Assembly (NCBI GenBank): GCA_012513235.1
Contig: JAAZCO010000347.1
Coordinates: 1 to 36,189, forward strand
Direction: 5' to 3'
Length of the DNA: 36,189 bases
DNA from: Gammaproteobacteria bacterium
GTDB lineage: Bacteria > Pseudomonadota > Gammaproteobacteria > Pseudomonadales > Pseudomonadaceae
Numbering within the stretch: position 1 is the stretch's first letter; each line of letters begins with the position of its first letter. The notes beneath the pieces are model-generated. The model was not told the origin of the DNA. It did not search any database and saw nothing but the letters and a program-made list of their open reading frames with translations. The position numbers and the translations under genes are program-made. This document shows, piece after piece, positions 8,142-16,424 of this stretch.

Positions 8142-9038
8142 ATGAGTAAAAAAATTCGTTGCGCCATTATTGGCCCCGGTAACATCGGCACAGACTTACT
8201 GTACAAGATCCAACGCAGTGAGTTTCTCGAAGCGGTGTGGATGGTGGGTATTGACGCCACCTCTGAAGGTTTATTGCGCGCACAAGATATGGGTTTAAAA
8301 ACCACCGCCGATGGCGTTGATGGTTTGTTAGCGCATATCAAAGAAGACGATATCCGTATCGCCTTTGATGCAACCTCAGCCTATGTTCACCCTGAAAACA
8401 GCCGCAAGCTCAATGAACTCGGCGTGCTGATGATCGATCTGACACCGGCAGCGATTGGTCCATTTTGTGTGCCACCCGTTAACCTCGATGCTTGCTTAAG
8501 CAGCGGTGCCATGAACGTCAACATGGTCACCTGCGGCGGCCAAGCCACCATTCCTTTAGTGGCCGCGGTTTCGCAAGTGCAACCTGTTGAGTACGCCGAA
8601 ATTATTGCCACAGCCGCCTCTAAGTCGGTCGGCCCAGGTACCCGCAAAAACATTGATGAATTTACCCGTACCACCGCCAGCGCGGTTGAAAAAGTCGGCG
8701 GCGCGAAAAAGGGTAAAGCCATTATCGTGATTAACCCCGCGGAGCCACCGCTGATGATGCGCGATACCGTGCACTGTTTAGTCGAAGGCGAGCCGGATCA
8801 AGCAGCCATTACTGCATCGATTCACGCCATGATTAAGCAAGTACAAAAATATGTGCCGGGTTACACCTTAGTCAACGGCCCTGTGTTTGACGGCAATCGC
8901 GTCTCGATCTTTATGGAAGTTGAAGGCTTGGGCGATTTCTTACCTAAGTACGCTGGCAACCTCGACATCATGACCGCAGCAGCTGCACGTACTGCAGAAA
9001 TGTTCGCAGAAAAACTACTCACCCAGACTGTGGCTTAA
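8142..9038 (+). CDS. Acetaldehyde dehydrogenase (acylating)
   Basis: The 298-residue protein converts acetaldehyde (or propanal), CoA and NAD+ to acyl-CoA. The N-terminal Rossmann motif is IIGPGNIGTDL. The thioester-forming cysteine is in MVTCGGQAT near residue 130, followed by SVGPGTRKNIDEFTRTT. Length and motifs match DmpF/MhpF/HsaG. These enzymes form a channelled complex with the aldolase encoded 10 bp downstream, passing the aldehyde directly between active sites. If the pathway degrades steroid rings the substrate may be propanal rather than acetaldehyde, which cannot be decided here. Confidence 0.96.
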   Translation: MSKKIRCAIIGPGNIGTDLLYKIQRSEFLEAVWMVGIDATSEGLLRAQDMGLKTTADGVDGLLAHIKEDDIRIAFDATSAYVHPENSRKLNELGVLMIDLTPAAIGPFCVPPVNLDACLSSGAMNVNMVTCGGQATIPLVAAVSQVQPVEYAEIIATAASKSVGPGTRKNIDEFTRTTASAVEKVGGAKKGKAIIVINPAEPPLMMRDTVHCLVEGEPDQAAITASIHAMIKQVQKYVPGYTLVNGPVFDGNRVSIFMEVEGLGDFLPKYAGNLDIMTAAAARTAEMFAEKLLTQTVA

Positions 9039-9048
9039 GGAGACTGTT

Positions 9049-10080
9049 ATGGACCTTAAAGGCAAAAAAATTACCGTTCACGATATGTGCTTACGTGACG
9101 GCATGCACCCCAAGCAGCACCAGATTTCTCTGGATGAGATGAAAACCATTGCCCAAGGACTGGATGCCGCTGGCGTACCGCTGATTGAAGTCACCCACGG
9201 TGACGGTCTTGGTGGTTCTTCCGTGAACTATGGTTTCCCGGCGCACACTGACGAAGAATATCTCTCAGCGGTCATCCCTCTGATGAAGAACGCCAAAGTC
9301 TCTGCCCTACTGTTGCCCGGTATCGGAACGGTTGAGCATTTGCATATGGCTAAAGATTTGGGCGTGAACACCATCCGCGTTGCCACCCACTGCACCGAAG
9401 CCGATGTCTCTGAGCAGCACATCACTGAAGCACGCAAGCTGGGCATGGACACTGTGGGCTTTTTAATGATGGCGCACATGAACACTCCAGAAGGCCTAAC
9501 CAAGCAAGCCAAACTGATGGAAAGCTATGGTGCCAACTGCATCTACATCACTGACTCAGCCGGCTATATGCTGCCACAGGATGTGCATGCGCGCGTTTCA
9601 GCGATCCGTAACGCATTAGGCAAGGACATCGAGATTGGTTTCCACGGCCACCACAACTTATCCATGGGTGTCTCCAACTCCATCGCCGCTATTGATGCCG
9701 GTGCAACGCGTATTGATGCAGCGTGCGCAGGTTTAGGTGCGGGCGCGGGTAATACACCGATGGAAATCTTGATTGCCGTCTGCGCTCGTATGGGCATTGA
9801 AACTGGTGTCGATGTGTTTGGTATTCAAGACGTAGCCGAAGATTTGGTGGTACCCATTATGGACTTCCCAATCCGCAGTGACCGTGATGCGCTGACCATG
9901 GGTTACGCCGGCGTGTACGGCTCGTTCTTACTGTTTGCTAAGCGTGCCGAAGCCAAATATGGCGTATCTGCGCGTGAGATTCTGGTCGAGATGGGTCGTC
10001 GTGGCATGGTTGGTGGCCAAGAAGATATGATTGAAGATACTGCTCTTACGTTGCTCAAGCAGCGTCAGGCGTCGGCCTAA
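9049..10080 (+). CDS. 4-hydroxy-2-oxovalerate aldolase
   Basis: A 343-residue class II (metal-dependent) aldolase of the DmpG/MhpE/HsaF family. It splits 4-hydroxy-2-oxovalerate, or the 2-oxohexanoate homologue, into pyruvate and an aldehyde. Visible features are the N-terminal CLRDGMHPKQHQ with the catalytic Arg, Asp and His residues, the metal-site HGHHN near residue 200, and the C-terminal EDMIEDTAL helix involved in the dehydrogenase interaction. It has a GGAG ribosome site. It follows its partner dehydrogenase by 10 bp and is followed by an MFS gene after 5 bp, so the operon continues. Confidence 0.96.
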   Translation: MDLKGKKITVHDMCLRDGMHPKQHQISLDEMKTIAQGLDAAGVPLIEVTHGDGLGGSSVNYGFPAHTDEEYLSAVIPLMKNAKVSALLLPGIGTVEHLHMAKDLGVNTIRVATHCTEADVSEQHITEARKLGMDTVGFLMMAHMNTPEGLTKQAKLMESYGANCIYITDSAGYMLPQDVHARVSAIRNALGKDIEIGFHGHHNLSMGVSNSIAAIDAGATRIDAACAGLGAGAGNTPMEILIAVCARMGIETGVDVFGIQDVAEDLVVPIMDFPIRSDRDALTMGYAGVYGSFLLFAKRAEAKYGVSAREILVEMGRRGMVGGQEDMIEDTALTLLKQRQASA

Positions 10081-10085
10081 CGATT

Positions 10086-11393
10086 ATGGGCAAACATACT
10101 GGCGGCAGTTCGCTTGGATGGCGCATCCATGGGTTTCTGGCACTTCTAGTGGTGACTTACGCTGGAAGTTTTATGGGCCGTCAGATCATGTCTGTAATGA
10201 TCGAGCCAATCAAACAAGAGTTCCATGTCAGCGATGCTGCCATGGGCTTGATCTCAGGCTTAGCCTTCGCCGTGGTCTACGCTTTCCTAGGGCTGCCTGC
10301 CGGACGTTTATCCGATCGTCATACCCGCACACGAGTGCTGGCCATCAGCCTAGGTCTCTGGGCTTTTGCAACCTTGTTGTGCGGTTTTGCGATGAGCTTT
10401 TGGATGTTGATCTTTGCGCGGATGCTGGTTGCAGCAGCAGAAGCCCCAGTCACGCCCACATCCTTATCGCTGATTTCTGATCTCTACCCTCCGCACCGCC
10501 GCTCTTTAGCGATCAGCTTTTTTACGGGTGCACCGACTATTTCCAGTATTCTGGGCCTGAGTATCGGCGCTTGGATTATTGATAGCTACGGCTGGCGTAC
10601 GGGCTTTTATGCCATTGGTACGCCATTGATTTTGTTCTCACTGATCTTCTCACTCTTTGTTAAAGAACCGACTCGCGGCCAGTGGGATACCGGTGGCAGT
10701 ACTGAGCCACCCAGAGAAGGCTTGATGCAAGCTGCGCTTAAACTACTGCGCAACAAAGCCTGCTTTATGCTGATTGGCGCCAGTGCGATCACCACCTTCA
10801 GCGCGTTCTCTTTTGCCATGTGGAACACCTCTTTCTTGGTGCGCTCACACGAACTGTCTTTGCAACACGCTGGTATTTTAGCCGGTGTTGTCACCGGTAT
10901 TGCCGCCGCCATTGGCAGTATCTTTAGCGGCTGGTTAACCGACCGACTCAGCGCTCACAACCGCGCTTGGTTGGTACGCATTCCGATTATTGGCCACTGT
11001 ATTGCGACCTTAGCTATGGTGGCGTACTTCCTCACGCCTGCGGGTATCGCTTTTGAAGTGGCTAGCGTGCCCGTGCCTACGGCCATGATTTGGTGTGCGA
11101 TTGCCGGCTTCTTTACCGTGTTCTGGGTCGCACCATCCTTTAACTTATTATCGCAACTGGTCACTCAGTGGCAACGCGCCACAGTGTTCGCTTTACAGAC
11201 CGTGTTTACCACCTTGTGCGGTGTTGGTTTAGGCCCTTTAGTTACTGGCGCGATCAGTGATGCGTTGATCCCCCATACCGGCGAAGAATCCTTACGCTAT
11301 GCGCTGATCATCGTCAGTATCACGGTGATTGTTCCGGTATTGATGCTGTGGACGCTACTACGCAGTAAGCCTTGGCTGCAAAAAACACAGTGA
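10086..11393 (+). CDS. MFS transporter, first of three
   Basis: A 435-residue major facilitator with about 12 hydrophobic segments. The loop 2-3 motif A appears as GLPAGRLSDRHTR. The N-terminus carries GRQIMSVMIEPIKQEF, very similar to the MFS protein at 14998 (IEPIKLEFGVSD), so the two are paralogues. It begins 5 bp after the aldolase stop and is likely translationally coupled, which suggests import of the operon's substrate or an aromatic acid. Efflux is possible too. No terminator is obvious after it before the next promoter at 11420. Confidence 0.9.
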   Translation: MGKHTGGSSLGWRIHGFLALLVVTYAGSFMGRQIMSVMIEPIKQEFHVSDAAMGLISGLAFAVVYAFLGLPAGRLSDRHTRTRVLAISLGLWAFATLLCGFAMSFWMLIFARMLVAAAEAPVTPTSLSLISDLYPPHRRSLAISFFTGAPTISSILGLSIGAWIIDSYGWRTGFYAIGTPLILFSLIFSLFVKEPTRGQWDTGGSTEPPREGLMQAALKLLRNKACFMLIGASAITTFSAFSFAMWNTSFLVRSHELSLQHAGILAGVVTGIAAAIGSIFSGWLTDRLSAHNRAWLVRIPIIGHCIATLAMVAYFLTPAGIAFEVASVPVPTAMIWCAIAGFFTVFWVAPSFNLLSQLVTQWQRATVFALQTVFTTLCGVGLGPLVTGAISDALIPHTGEESLRYALIIVSITVIVPVLMLWTLLRSKPWLQKTQ

Positions 11394-11419
11394 GGCAATA
11401 GCTCACATACGCACACATT

Positions 11420-11460
11420 AATCTAAACAGACGATGCCAGCCGCTTGACCGACCTAGACT
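11420..11460 (+). promoter_or_regulatory. Box promoter of the second MFS gene
   Basis: AATCTAAACAGACGATG (11420-11436) is followed after 18 bp by TAGACT (11455-11460). The whole stretch from here to about codon 12 of the gene closely resembles 33326-33460, upstream of the LuxR gene, indicating a duplication. Confidence 0.65.
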
Positions 11461-11510
11461 CTAAGCCATAGTTACGCATTTTAATAACAATAAGCTCAGA
11501 GCACATAATT

Positions 11511-12836
11511 ATGAATAACTCGCACGATGCAGTGGCTCAACCCACTGCAGGTCAAACGGCAAACAACTCACCTCATACCCAAGCCTACGTACACATCTAC
11601 CCCGACCAGCGCCAAGCTTGGATCGTGGTTGCGGCCATGGCGGCCACCATGTGTATTTTATTTGGTACAACCATCAGCTCGTTCGGGGTATTTATCCCGG
11701 CACTCACCCAAACCTTTACCTCCACTAACGAACAAACAGCCAACGTTGCTACAGCCTTTATGGTGGCTATGACTTTAGCCATGCCTTTAGCCGGCTGGCT
11801 GCTGGATCGCATTGGACCGCGCACCGTAATGTCAGCCGGTGCGCTACTGATGGGTGCAGGTTATTTAATGGCTTCCGTTAGTCACGATATTAATACAGTG
11901 ACTTTGGCCATGGCACTGAGTGGTATCGGCGTAGGTGCATCCACCTATATCCCTGCGATTGCTTTAGTGATGCGCTGGGTTGAACTTAAACGTCAAGGGC
12001 TGGCTTTAGGTGTACTGCTCTCAGGCGGCTCAATCGGCACGATGATTTTCCCGATCTTGCTCACTTATATGACGGAACTGCATGGCTGGCGTTTTGCGAT
12101 GCAAACCATTGCTGCCATCACTCTACTGCTCTGTGTGCCTTTATTACTGTGGCTGGCACGCCTACCAAGCAAAACCTTAACCGGTACGGACGGCCAGCAC
12201 AGTGTGCAGCAACTGGCAGGCGTCTCCATCCTCAAAGCATTGCGCTTACCACGTTACTGGCTGTGGATTGCACTGCAAGTACTGATGTCGTTTAGCACCC
12301 TAGGTATCGTGGTTAATATGATTCCTTACCTGGTATCTGTCGGCTACAGCCAACAAGAAGCCGCCACACTGTTTGCCTTAAAAAGCGCAGTAGGCTTGGG
12401 TGGTAGTTTCTTGTTTGGTATTTTAAGCAGTCGCTGGAATATCAAACCCATCTTGATGATCGGTATGGCAATCGGCGGCTTTAGTGTTTTTACTTTACTG
12501 CTGGCCAATGATCCAACTTTCGGCTTTAGCGCAGTGCTGTTTTTCACCATTGCTTGGGGTGCCACCTTTAATCTGGTCAATCAGTTATCACCCATTTTGA
12601 TGGAGGAAACAGTTGGCCAACGCAATTTTGGCGCATTACTTGGTATTGGTAATTTAATTGGTGGCTTAGCTGGGGCTTTCAGCCCGAAGATGGTTGGCTA
12701 CCTACTCGATACTACAGGCACCTATTCCCTTGCGCTGATTCTATGCGCGGCCTGCATGCTCGCTGCCGTCATTCCCATCGCGCTACAGCGCACAGGTCTT
12801 GCCGTCAGCGCTAAGGACTCAGCAAAGTCCGCATAA
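11511..12836 (+). CDS. MFS transporter, oxalate/formate-antiporter or monocarboxylate type
   Basis: A 441-residue major facilitator with about 12 membrane segments after a polar 35-residue N-terminus (MNNSHDAVAQPTAGQ). The first segment AATMCILFGTTISSFGVFIPAL and loop motif GWLLDRIGPRTVM are of the OFA/MCT-like class, distinct from the other two MFS genes. It probably moves an organic acid. It has its own box promoter. Its promoter and first codons have a degenerate copy at 33326-33529. It ends at a hairpin terminator and faces the SLC13 gene across a tandem repeat. Confidence 0.88.
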   Translation: MNNSHDAVAQPTAGQTANNSPHTQAYVHIYPDQRQAWIVVAAMAATMCILFGTTISSFGVFIPALTQTFTSTNEQTANVATAFMVAMTLAMPLAGWLLDRIGPRTVMSAGALLMGAGYLMASVSHDINTVTLAMALSGIGVGASTYIPAIALVMRWVELKRQGLALGVLLSGGSIGTMIFPILLTYMTELHGWRFAMQTIAAITLLLCVPLLLWLARLPSKTLTGTDGQHSVQQLAGVSILKALRLPRYWLWIALQVLMSFSTLGIVVNMIPYLVSVGYSQQEAATLFALKSAVGLGGSFLFGILSSRWNIKPILMIGMAIGGFSVFTLLLANDPTFGFSAVLFFTIAWGATFNLVNQLSPILMEETVGQRNFGALLGIGNLIGGLAGAFSPKMVGYLLDTTGTYSLALILCAACMLAAVIPIALQRTGLAVSAKDSAKSA

Positions 12837-12856
12837 CTAAAATGTAAGCCTGCAAT

Positions 12857-12899
12857 AAAAAGCTGAGCGACGCTCTTGATCAGAGATGCTCAGCTTTTT
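12857..12899. terminator. Hairpin terminator between convergent transport genes
   Basis: A 12-bp stem, AAAAAGCTGAGC with GCTCAGCTTTTT, surrounds a 19-nt loop that holds a small secondary CTCTTGATCAGAG hairpin. T-runs are present on both strands, so it could serve the MFS gene and also the convergent SLC13 gene. Confidence 0.88.
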
Positions 12900-12910
12900 A
12901 CCATTCACTC

Positions 12911-12977
12911 GGTCAGTTGGTCAGTTGGTCAGTTGGTCAGTTGGTCAGTTGGTCAGTTGGTCAGTTGGTCAGTTGGT
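12911..12977. repeat. Tandem repeat, eight copies of an 8-bp unit
   Basis: The unit GGTCAGTT occurs eight times in perfect tandem (12911-12974) followed by a partial GGT. It lies between the terminator of the MFS gene and the 3' end of the convergent SLC13 gene, outside any coding frame. Such perfect short arrays are prone to copy-number change by replication slippage. Confidence 0.97.
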
Positions 12978-13030
12978 GCAGCATCGATCAAGATCAGCTT
13001 GAAGCAACCCTGTGTGACTGGGTCAACTGC

Positions 13031-14797
13031 TTAGAAAGGCCACACTAGCGGAATCAGAATCACCGATACCGCACCTGCAATCAGACTCAGCGGTATCCCA
13101 AGCTTAGCGTAATCAGCAAAGCGATAGCGCCCGGGGCCATAGACCATCAAATTGGTTTGATAACCGAGTGGCGTGATAAAGGATGCCGAAGCGGCAAACA
13201 TCACTGCAATCGCAAAAGGCAGCACGCTCACGCCCAATTGCTCAGCTACGGCAGCGGCAATCGGAAACATCAGTACTGCCGCAGCATTATTAGTGATCAC
13301 CTCGGTAAACGTGGCTGTTAACGCGTAGACAATCAACAACGCCAGCCAAGGTGACAACACCCCACCGCCCAATAGGCTTTCAGCGATCCAAGCGGATGCT
13401 CCTGTCACAATCATGGCATTGCCCAGCGCAAAGGATGCAGCAATCACAATCAGCACCGGCAAATCAATACTGCCACGCGCACGACTCGCAGTAATACAGC
13501 CGCTGGCAATCATCGCCCCCGCAGCCAGAAATCCAGCTTGCACAATGGGCAGTAAACCCGAGGCACTGACCAGCACCATGGCCGCCAAAATGCCCAATGC
13601 CCTTGGCGCTTTGTGAAAGTCAGGCGGAGCGGAATCATTCAGCGCACTGACCAATAAAAAGTCACGGCGAAAGCGGTACTGCTCAACAAATTGCTGACTG
13701 GCTTCCAACAATAAGGTATCGCCAATACGAAAAGTCGCGTCGCCTAACTTGCCTGAGAACCGCTTACCTTCACGCGACAATGAGAAAATAACCGCATTAA
13801 AACGCGTCCGAAAACGGCTGTCGCGAATCGTGCGACCTAAGGACGGAAACTCAGGCCCCACCACCACTTCAACCAAGCAGCGCTGATGATTGGCCACATC
13901 CAGCTTATGTATATTGCCACTGGCGGGGCGCAGACCTTGGATGCGGCGCAGTTCACTGGCGCATTCAGGTGCGCCAATAAAATATAAAAAATCACCACCC
14001 TCAAGCACACGATCAGGCTCAACGGCGGTAATTAAACGGCCGTCTCGAGCAATCTCCGCCAAATACCCAAAGCTCAGCGCACGCAGTCCCGCCTCAGTAA
14101 TGGTTTTACCCACCAAGGGCCCGCCCGCCATCACCTCGATCTCAACGCCATACTCACGGACTTGGTCCAATTGCTCACTCACGCCACCACGATCCGGCAA
14201 GAGTCGCGAGCCAAACATCACTAAAAAACCGCCACCAATCAGCAGCAATGGCACACCCACCCACGCCACTTCAAATAACCCAAGATGCACCCCTAGCTTG
14301 GTCTGCAGCATGCCGTCAATCACTAGATTGGTACTGGTACCAATCAAGGTGCAAGTACCACCTAAAATGGCGGCATAACTCAAGGGCAATAGCAATTTAG
14401 AGGCAGGGATATTGAGGCGCTGCGCCCAATCTTGCACAGCAGGAATAAACATCGCGACAACTGCAGTGTTATTCATAAAAGCGCTGAGGATACCAGTGGG
14501 TGCCACCATGCGCAGTTGCGCACCGCGGGCGGTTTTCGGATGCCCAAGTAAGCGCCGCGCAATCCACTGCACCGCGCCCGTTTCTTTTAAGCCTGCAGCC
14601 ACCACGTACAAGGTGGCAATGGTGATCACCCCAGGATTGGCAAAGCCGGCAAAAGCATGCGCGGGAGTTAAAACACCTATGACTAATAGAAAAGCCATCG
14701 CCGCCACCAACACCAGATCAGCTTGGTAACGAGTGAACATCAGCGTGGACAAAACCGAGAGGAGTGTGACTACAGTTAGAATGCCTTCCCATCCCAT
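13031..14797 (-). CDS. SLC13-family anion permease with two RCK-C (TrkA-C) domains
   Basis: A 588-residue protein of the DASS/SLC13 superfamily. About five membrane segments are followed by a soluble insert at about residues 200-380 with two TrkA-C-like repeats (VEIEVMAGGPLVGKTITEAG and CLVEVVVGPEFPSLGRTIRDS, each continuing past the part shown), then more membrane segments. NNTAVVAMFIP and ITNNAAAVLMFP are the paired permease signature. This layout is shared with SAC1/SLT-type sulfate transporters, so sulfate uptake for the nearby PAPS genes is plausible but unproven. I prefer the ATG at 14797, with AGGAGT about 12 bp upstream, over the in-frame start at 14899, which adds a polar extension overlapping the box promoter. 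Confidence 0.87.
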   Translation of the reverse strand: MGWEGILTVVTLLSVLSTLMFTRYQADLVLVAAMAFLLVIGVLTPAHAFAGFANPGVITIATLYVVAAGLKETGAVQWIARRLLGHPKTARGAQLRMVAPTGILSAFMNNTAVVAMFIPAVQDWAQRLNIPASKLLLPLSYAAILGGTCTLIGTSTNLVIDGMLQTKLGVHLGLFEVAWVGVPLLLIGGGFLVMFGSRLLPDRGGVSEQLDQVREYGVEIEVMAGGPLVGKTITEAGLRALSFGYLAEIARDGRLITAVEPDRVLEGGDFLYFIGAPECASELRRIQGLRPASGNIHKLDVANHQRCLVEVVVGPEFPSLGRTIRDSRFRTRFNAVIFSLSREGKRFSGKLGDATFRIGDTLLLEASQQFVEQYRFRRDFLLVSALNDSAPPDFHKAPRALGILAAMVLVSASGLLPIVQAGFLAAGAMIASGCITASRARGSIDLPVLIVIAASFALGNAMIVTGASAWIAESLLGGGVLSPWLALLIVYALTATFTEVITNNAAAVLMFPIAAAVAEQLGVSVLPFAIAVMFAASASFITPLGYQTNLMVYGPGRYRFADYAKLGIPLSLIAGAVSVILIPLVWPF

Positions 14798-14844
14798 AAT
14801 ATGCAGTACTCCTAGCAAACACAGTCGATCCGACGATGCTCTAG

Positions 14845-14885
14845 CATTCAAGCTACCGCAGCGCCGTGCATCGTCCAAACAGACC
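14845..14885 (-). promoter_or_regulatory. Box promoter of the SLC13 gene
   Basis: On the minus strand GGTCTGTTTGGACGATG (14885 to 14869) fits the 17-bp consensus. After 18-20 bp come TGAATG/AATGCT, a weak -10. An additional plus-strand GACGATG at 14832-14838 has its GTC half-site one base too close (GTC-N5-GAC). Confidence 0.55.
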
Positions 14886-14918
14886 AAACTCAAACCCATT
14901 AGGCTAGCTCAAAAAAAT

Positions 14919-14961
14919 AGTCTAAATAGACGATGTGGCGCACCCCTACGCAGCCAACTAT
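14919..14961 (+). promoter_or_regulatory. Box promoter of the third MFS gene
   Basis: AGTCTAAATAGACGATG (14919-14935) is one of the best copies of the box. A weak -10 candidate AACTAT begins 20 bp later (14956). The expected transcript start near 14968 rules out the upstream in-frame GTG at 14935 as start codon. Confidence 0.6.
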
Positions 14962-14997
14962 GCAACAACTATAAAAACAAAAATGGAGCATCGCCCT

Positions 14998-16329
14998 GTG
15001 AATTCTCAACCCGCTGTAACCTGGCGCAGCCACTATGCGCTAGGGATGTTAGCCCTGATTTACATCTTTAATTACATCGACCGCCTGCTGGTATCTATTT
15101 TGGTTGAGCCTATTAAGCTGGAGTTTGGCGTCTCTGACACCATGATTGGTATGCTATCTGGGGTAGCCTTTGCCATATTTTACACCGCCTTTGGCTTACC
15201 ACTGGGTCGTCTTTCAGACCGCATCGGACGCAAGCCAGTCATTGCCGCAGCCTGTGTAGCGTGGAGCATCATGACCATGCTCTGCGGTATCGCCACCAGC
15301 TTTACCATGCTGCTGTTGTTTCGTATCGGCGTGGCGATTGGCGAAGCGGGCGGCTCTGCGCCATCACTGGCGATGGTATCGCAACTCTACCCTGCTCGAC
15401 TGCGCTCACGAGCGTTAGCAGTATTTTTAATGGGACCAGCAATCGGCTCTGTTGTCGGTCTGGGCTTAGGCGGCTGGATTGCTGAAATGTACGGCTGGCG
15501 CTGGGCATTTATTATCATCGGTGCGCCCGGAGTAGCGTTGGGGGTTATTCTTGCTCTGACAGTCACTGAAACAAAAATACCTGACTCACCCAGTGCAAAC
15601 AATACCCCCTCACCTGCTGAAAAATTTATCGAGACATTCAAGCAATTGCTACGCACGCCAGCTTATGGCTGGATCGTGGGAGCCGCTAGCATTGCCACGG
15701 CATCAGGCTTTGCCGTGGGCACTTGGACACCCAGCTTTCTAATGCGCACTCACGCTCTTAGCATCCAAGAAGCAGGGTTACTGATGGGGGTTGCCGGCGG
15801 CCTCACCTCTGCAGTCGGGACAATTTTCTGCGGCGTGGTAACGGATCGTTTAGTACGCCGTAACGCTGGTTGGCAACTTAGAACAGCTCTTATTGGCATA
15901 GCAATATGCATACCTTTTGGCATGTTATTTTATCTATGGCCCAGCGGTACGGCATTTTATCTAGGCAGCATGGCGATACCTACTGCATTTTTCTTCTATT
16001 TAGGTTTTGCCTTTTTTGCGACATGGTGGACGGTTCCTTTATTTGGTTCGCTCAGCTATTTATTTCCAACCCGTCAATTAGCGCAAGCCACAGCCTTATT
16101 ATTTATGGGCACGACCTTACTGGGCGTGGGGCTGGGCCCTTTGCTGGTCGGCATGATGAGTGATTTCTTCAACGCCAGCATGGGTAACCGAGGCTTAGGC
16201 TATGCACTGGCTATTTGTATTGGCCTGCTATCTTTAACCTGTTTATGCCTCTTTATAGCCATCCCGCGCTACCGCAAACAGCTTGAAAACAACCCCATAC
16301 AAAACTATGCAGCCACACCTGAAATGTGA
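14998..16329 (+). CDS. MFS transporter, third; paralogue of the 10086 gene
   Basis: A major facilitator of about 443 residues with 12 predicted membrane segments, motif A as GLPLGRLSDRIGRKPV and an N-terminal FNYIDRLLVSILVEPIKLEF. It is closely related in style to the MFS at 10086. I prefer GTG 14998, since GGAG lies 9 bp upstream; the in-frame ATG at 14983 (five codons earlier) has no ribosome site and the GTG at 14935 overlaps the promoter box. It is divergent from the SLC13 gene and ends 10 bp before the F420-operon box, so it is probably a single-gene unit. The substrate is unknown; import or export of the pathway compound is the simplest guess. Confidence 0.88.
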   Translation: MNSQPAVTWRSHYALGMLALIYIFNYIDRLLVSILVEPIKLEFGVSDTMIGMLSGVAFAIFYTAFGLPLGRLSDRIGRKPVIAAACVAWSIMTMLCGIATSFTMLLLFRIGVAIGEAGGSAPSLAMVSQLYPARLRSRALAVFLMGPAIGSVVGLGLGGWIAEMYGWRWAFIIIGAPGVALGVILALTVTETKIPDSPSANNTPSPAEKFIETFKQLLRTPAYGWIVGAASIATASGFAVGTWTPSFLMRTHALSIQEAGLLMGVAGGLTSAVGTIFCGVVTDRLVRRNAGWQLRTALIGIAICIPFGMLFYLWPSGTAFYLGSMAIPTAFFFYLGFAFFATWWTVPLFGSLSYLFPTRQLAQATALLFMGTTLLGVGLGPLLVGMMSDFFNASMGNRGLGYALAICIGLLSLTCLCLFIAIPRYRKQLENNPIQNYAATPEM

Positions 16330-16339
16330 GCAAAACCCT

Positions 16340-16383
16340 AGTCCAATCAAACGATGTCGGCTAGCAATAGCCGACCCTAGACT
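16340..16383 (+). promoter_or_regulatory. Box promoter of the F420 operon, with a hairpin in the spacer
   Basis: AGTCCAATCAAACGATG (16340-16356) is followed after 21 bp by TAGACT (16378-16383). The spacer starts with a perfect inverted repeat, TCGGCTA-GCAA-TAGCCGA (16357-16374), absent from the other copies. Confidence 0.6.
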
Positions 16384-16424
16384 CGAATCAACAATTACAA
16401 CAATAACTCACCCTCCGGGAGAAT

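Noticed and set aside
12911..12977. CRISPR array
   Set aside because: The 8-bp units are directly adjacent with no spacers and no cas genes are present.
14935..14997. Upstream GTG 14935 or ATG 14983 as start of the third MFS gene
   Set aside because: GTG 14935 overlaps the promoter box and lies before the expected transcript start. ATG 14983 has no ribosome site, while GTG 14998 has GGAG 9 bp upstream.
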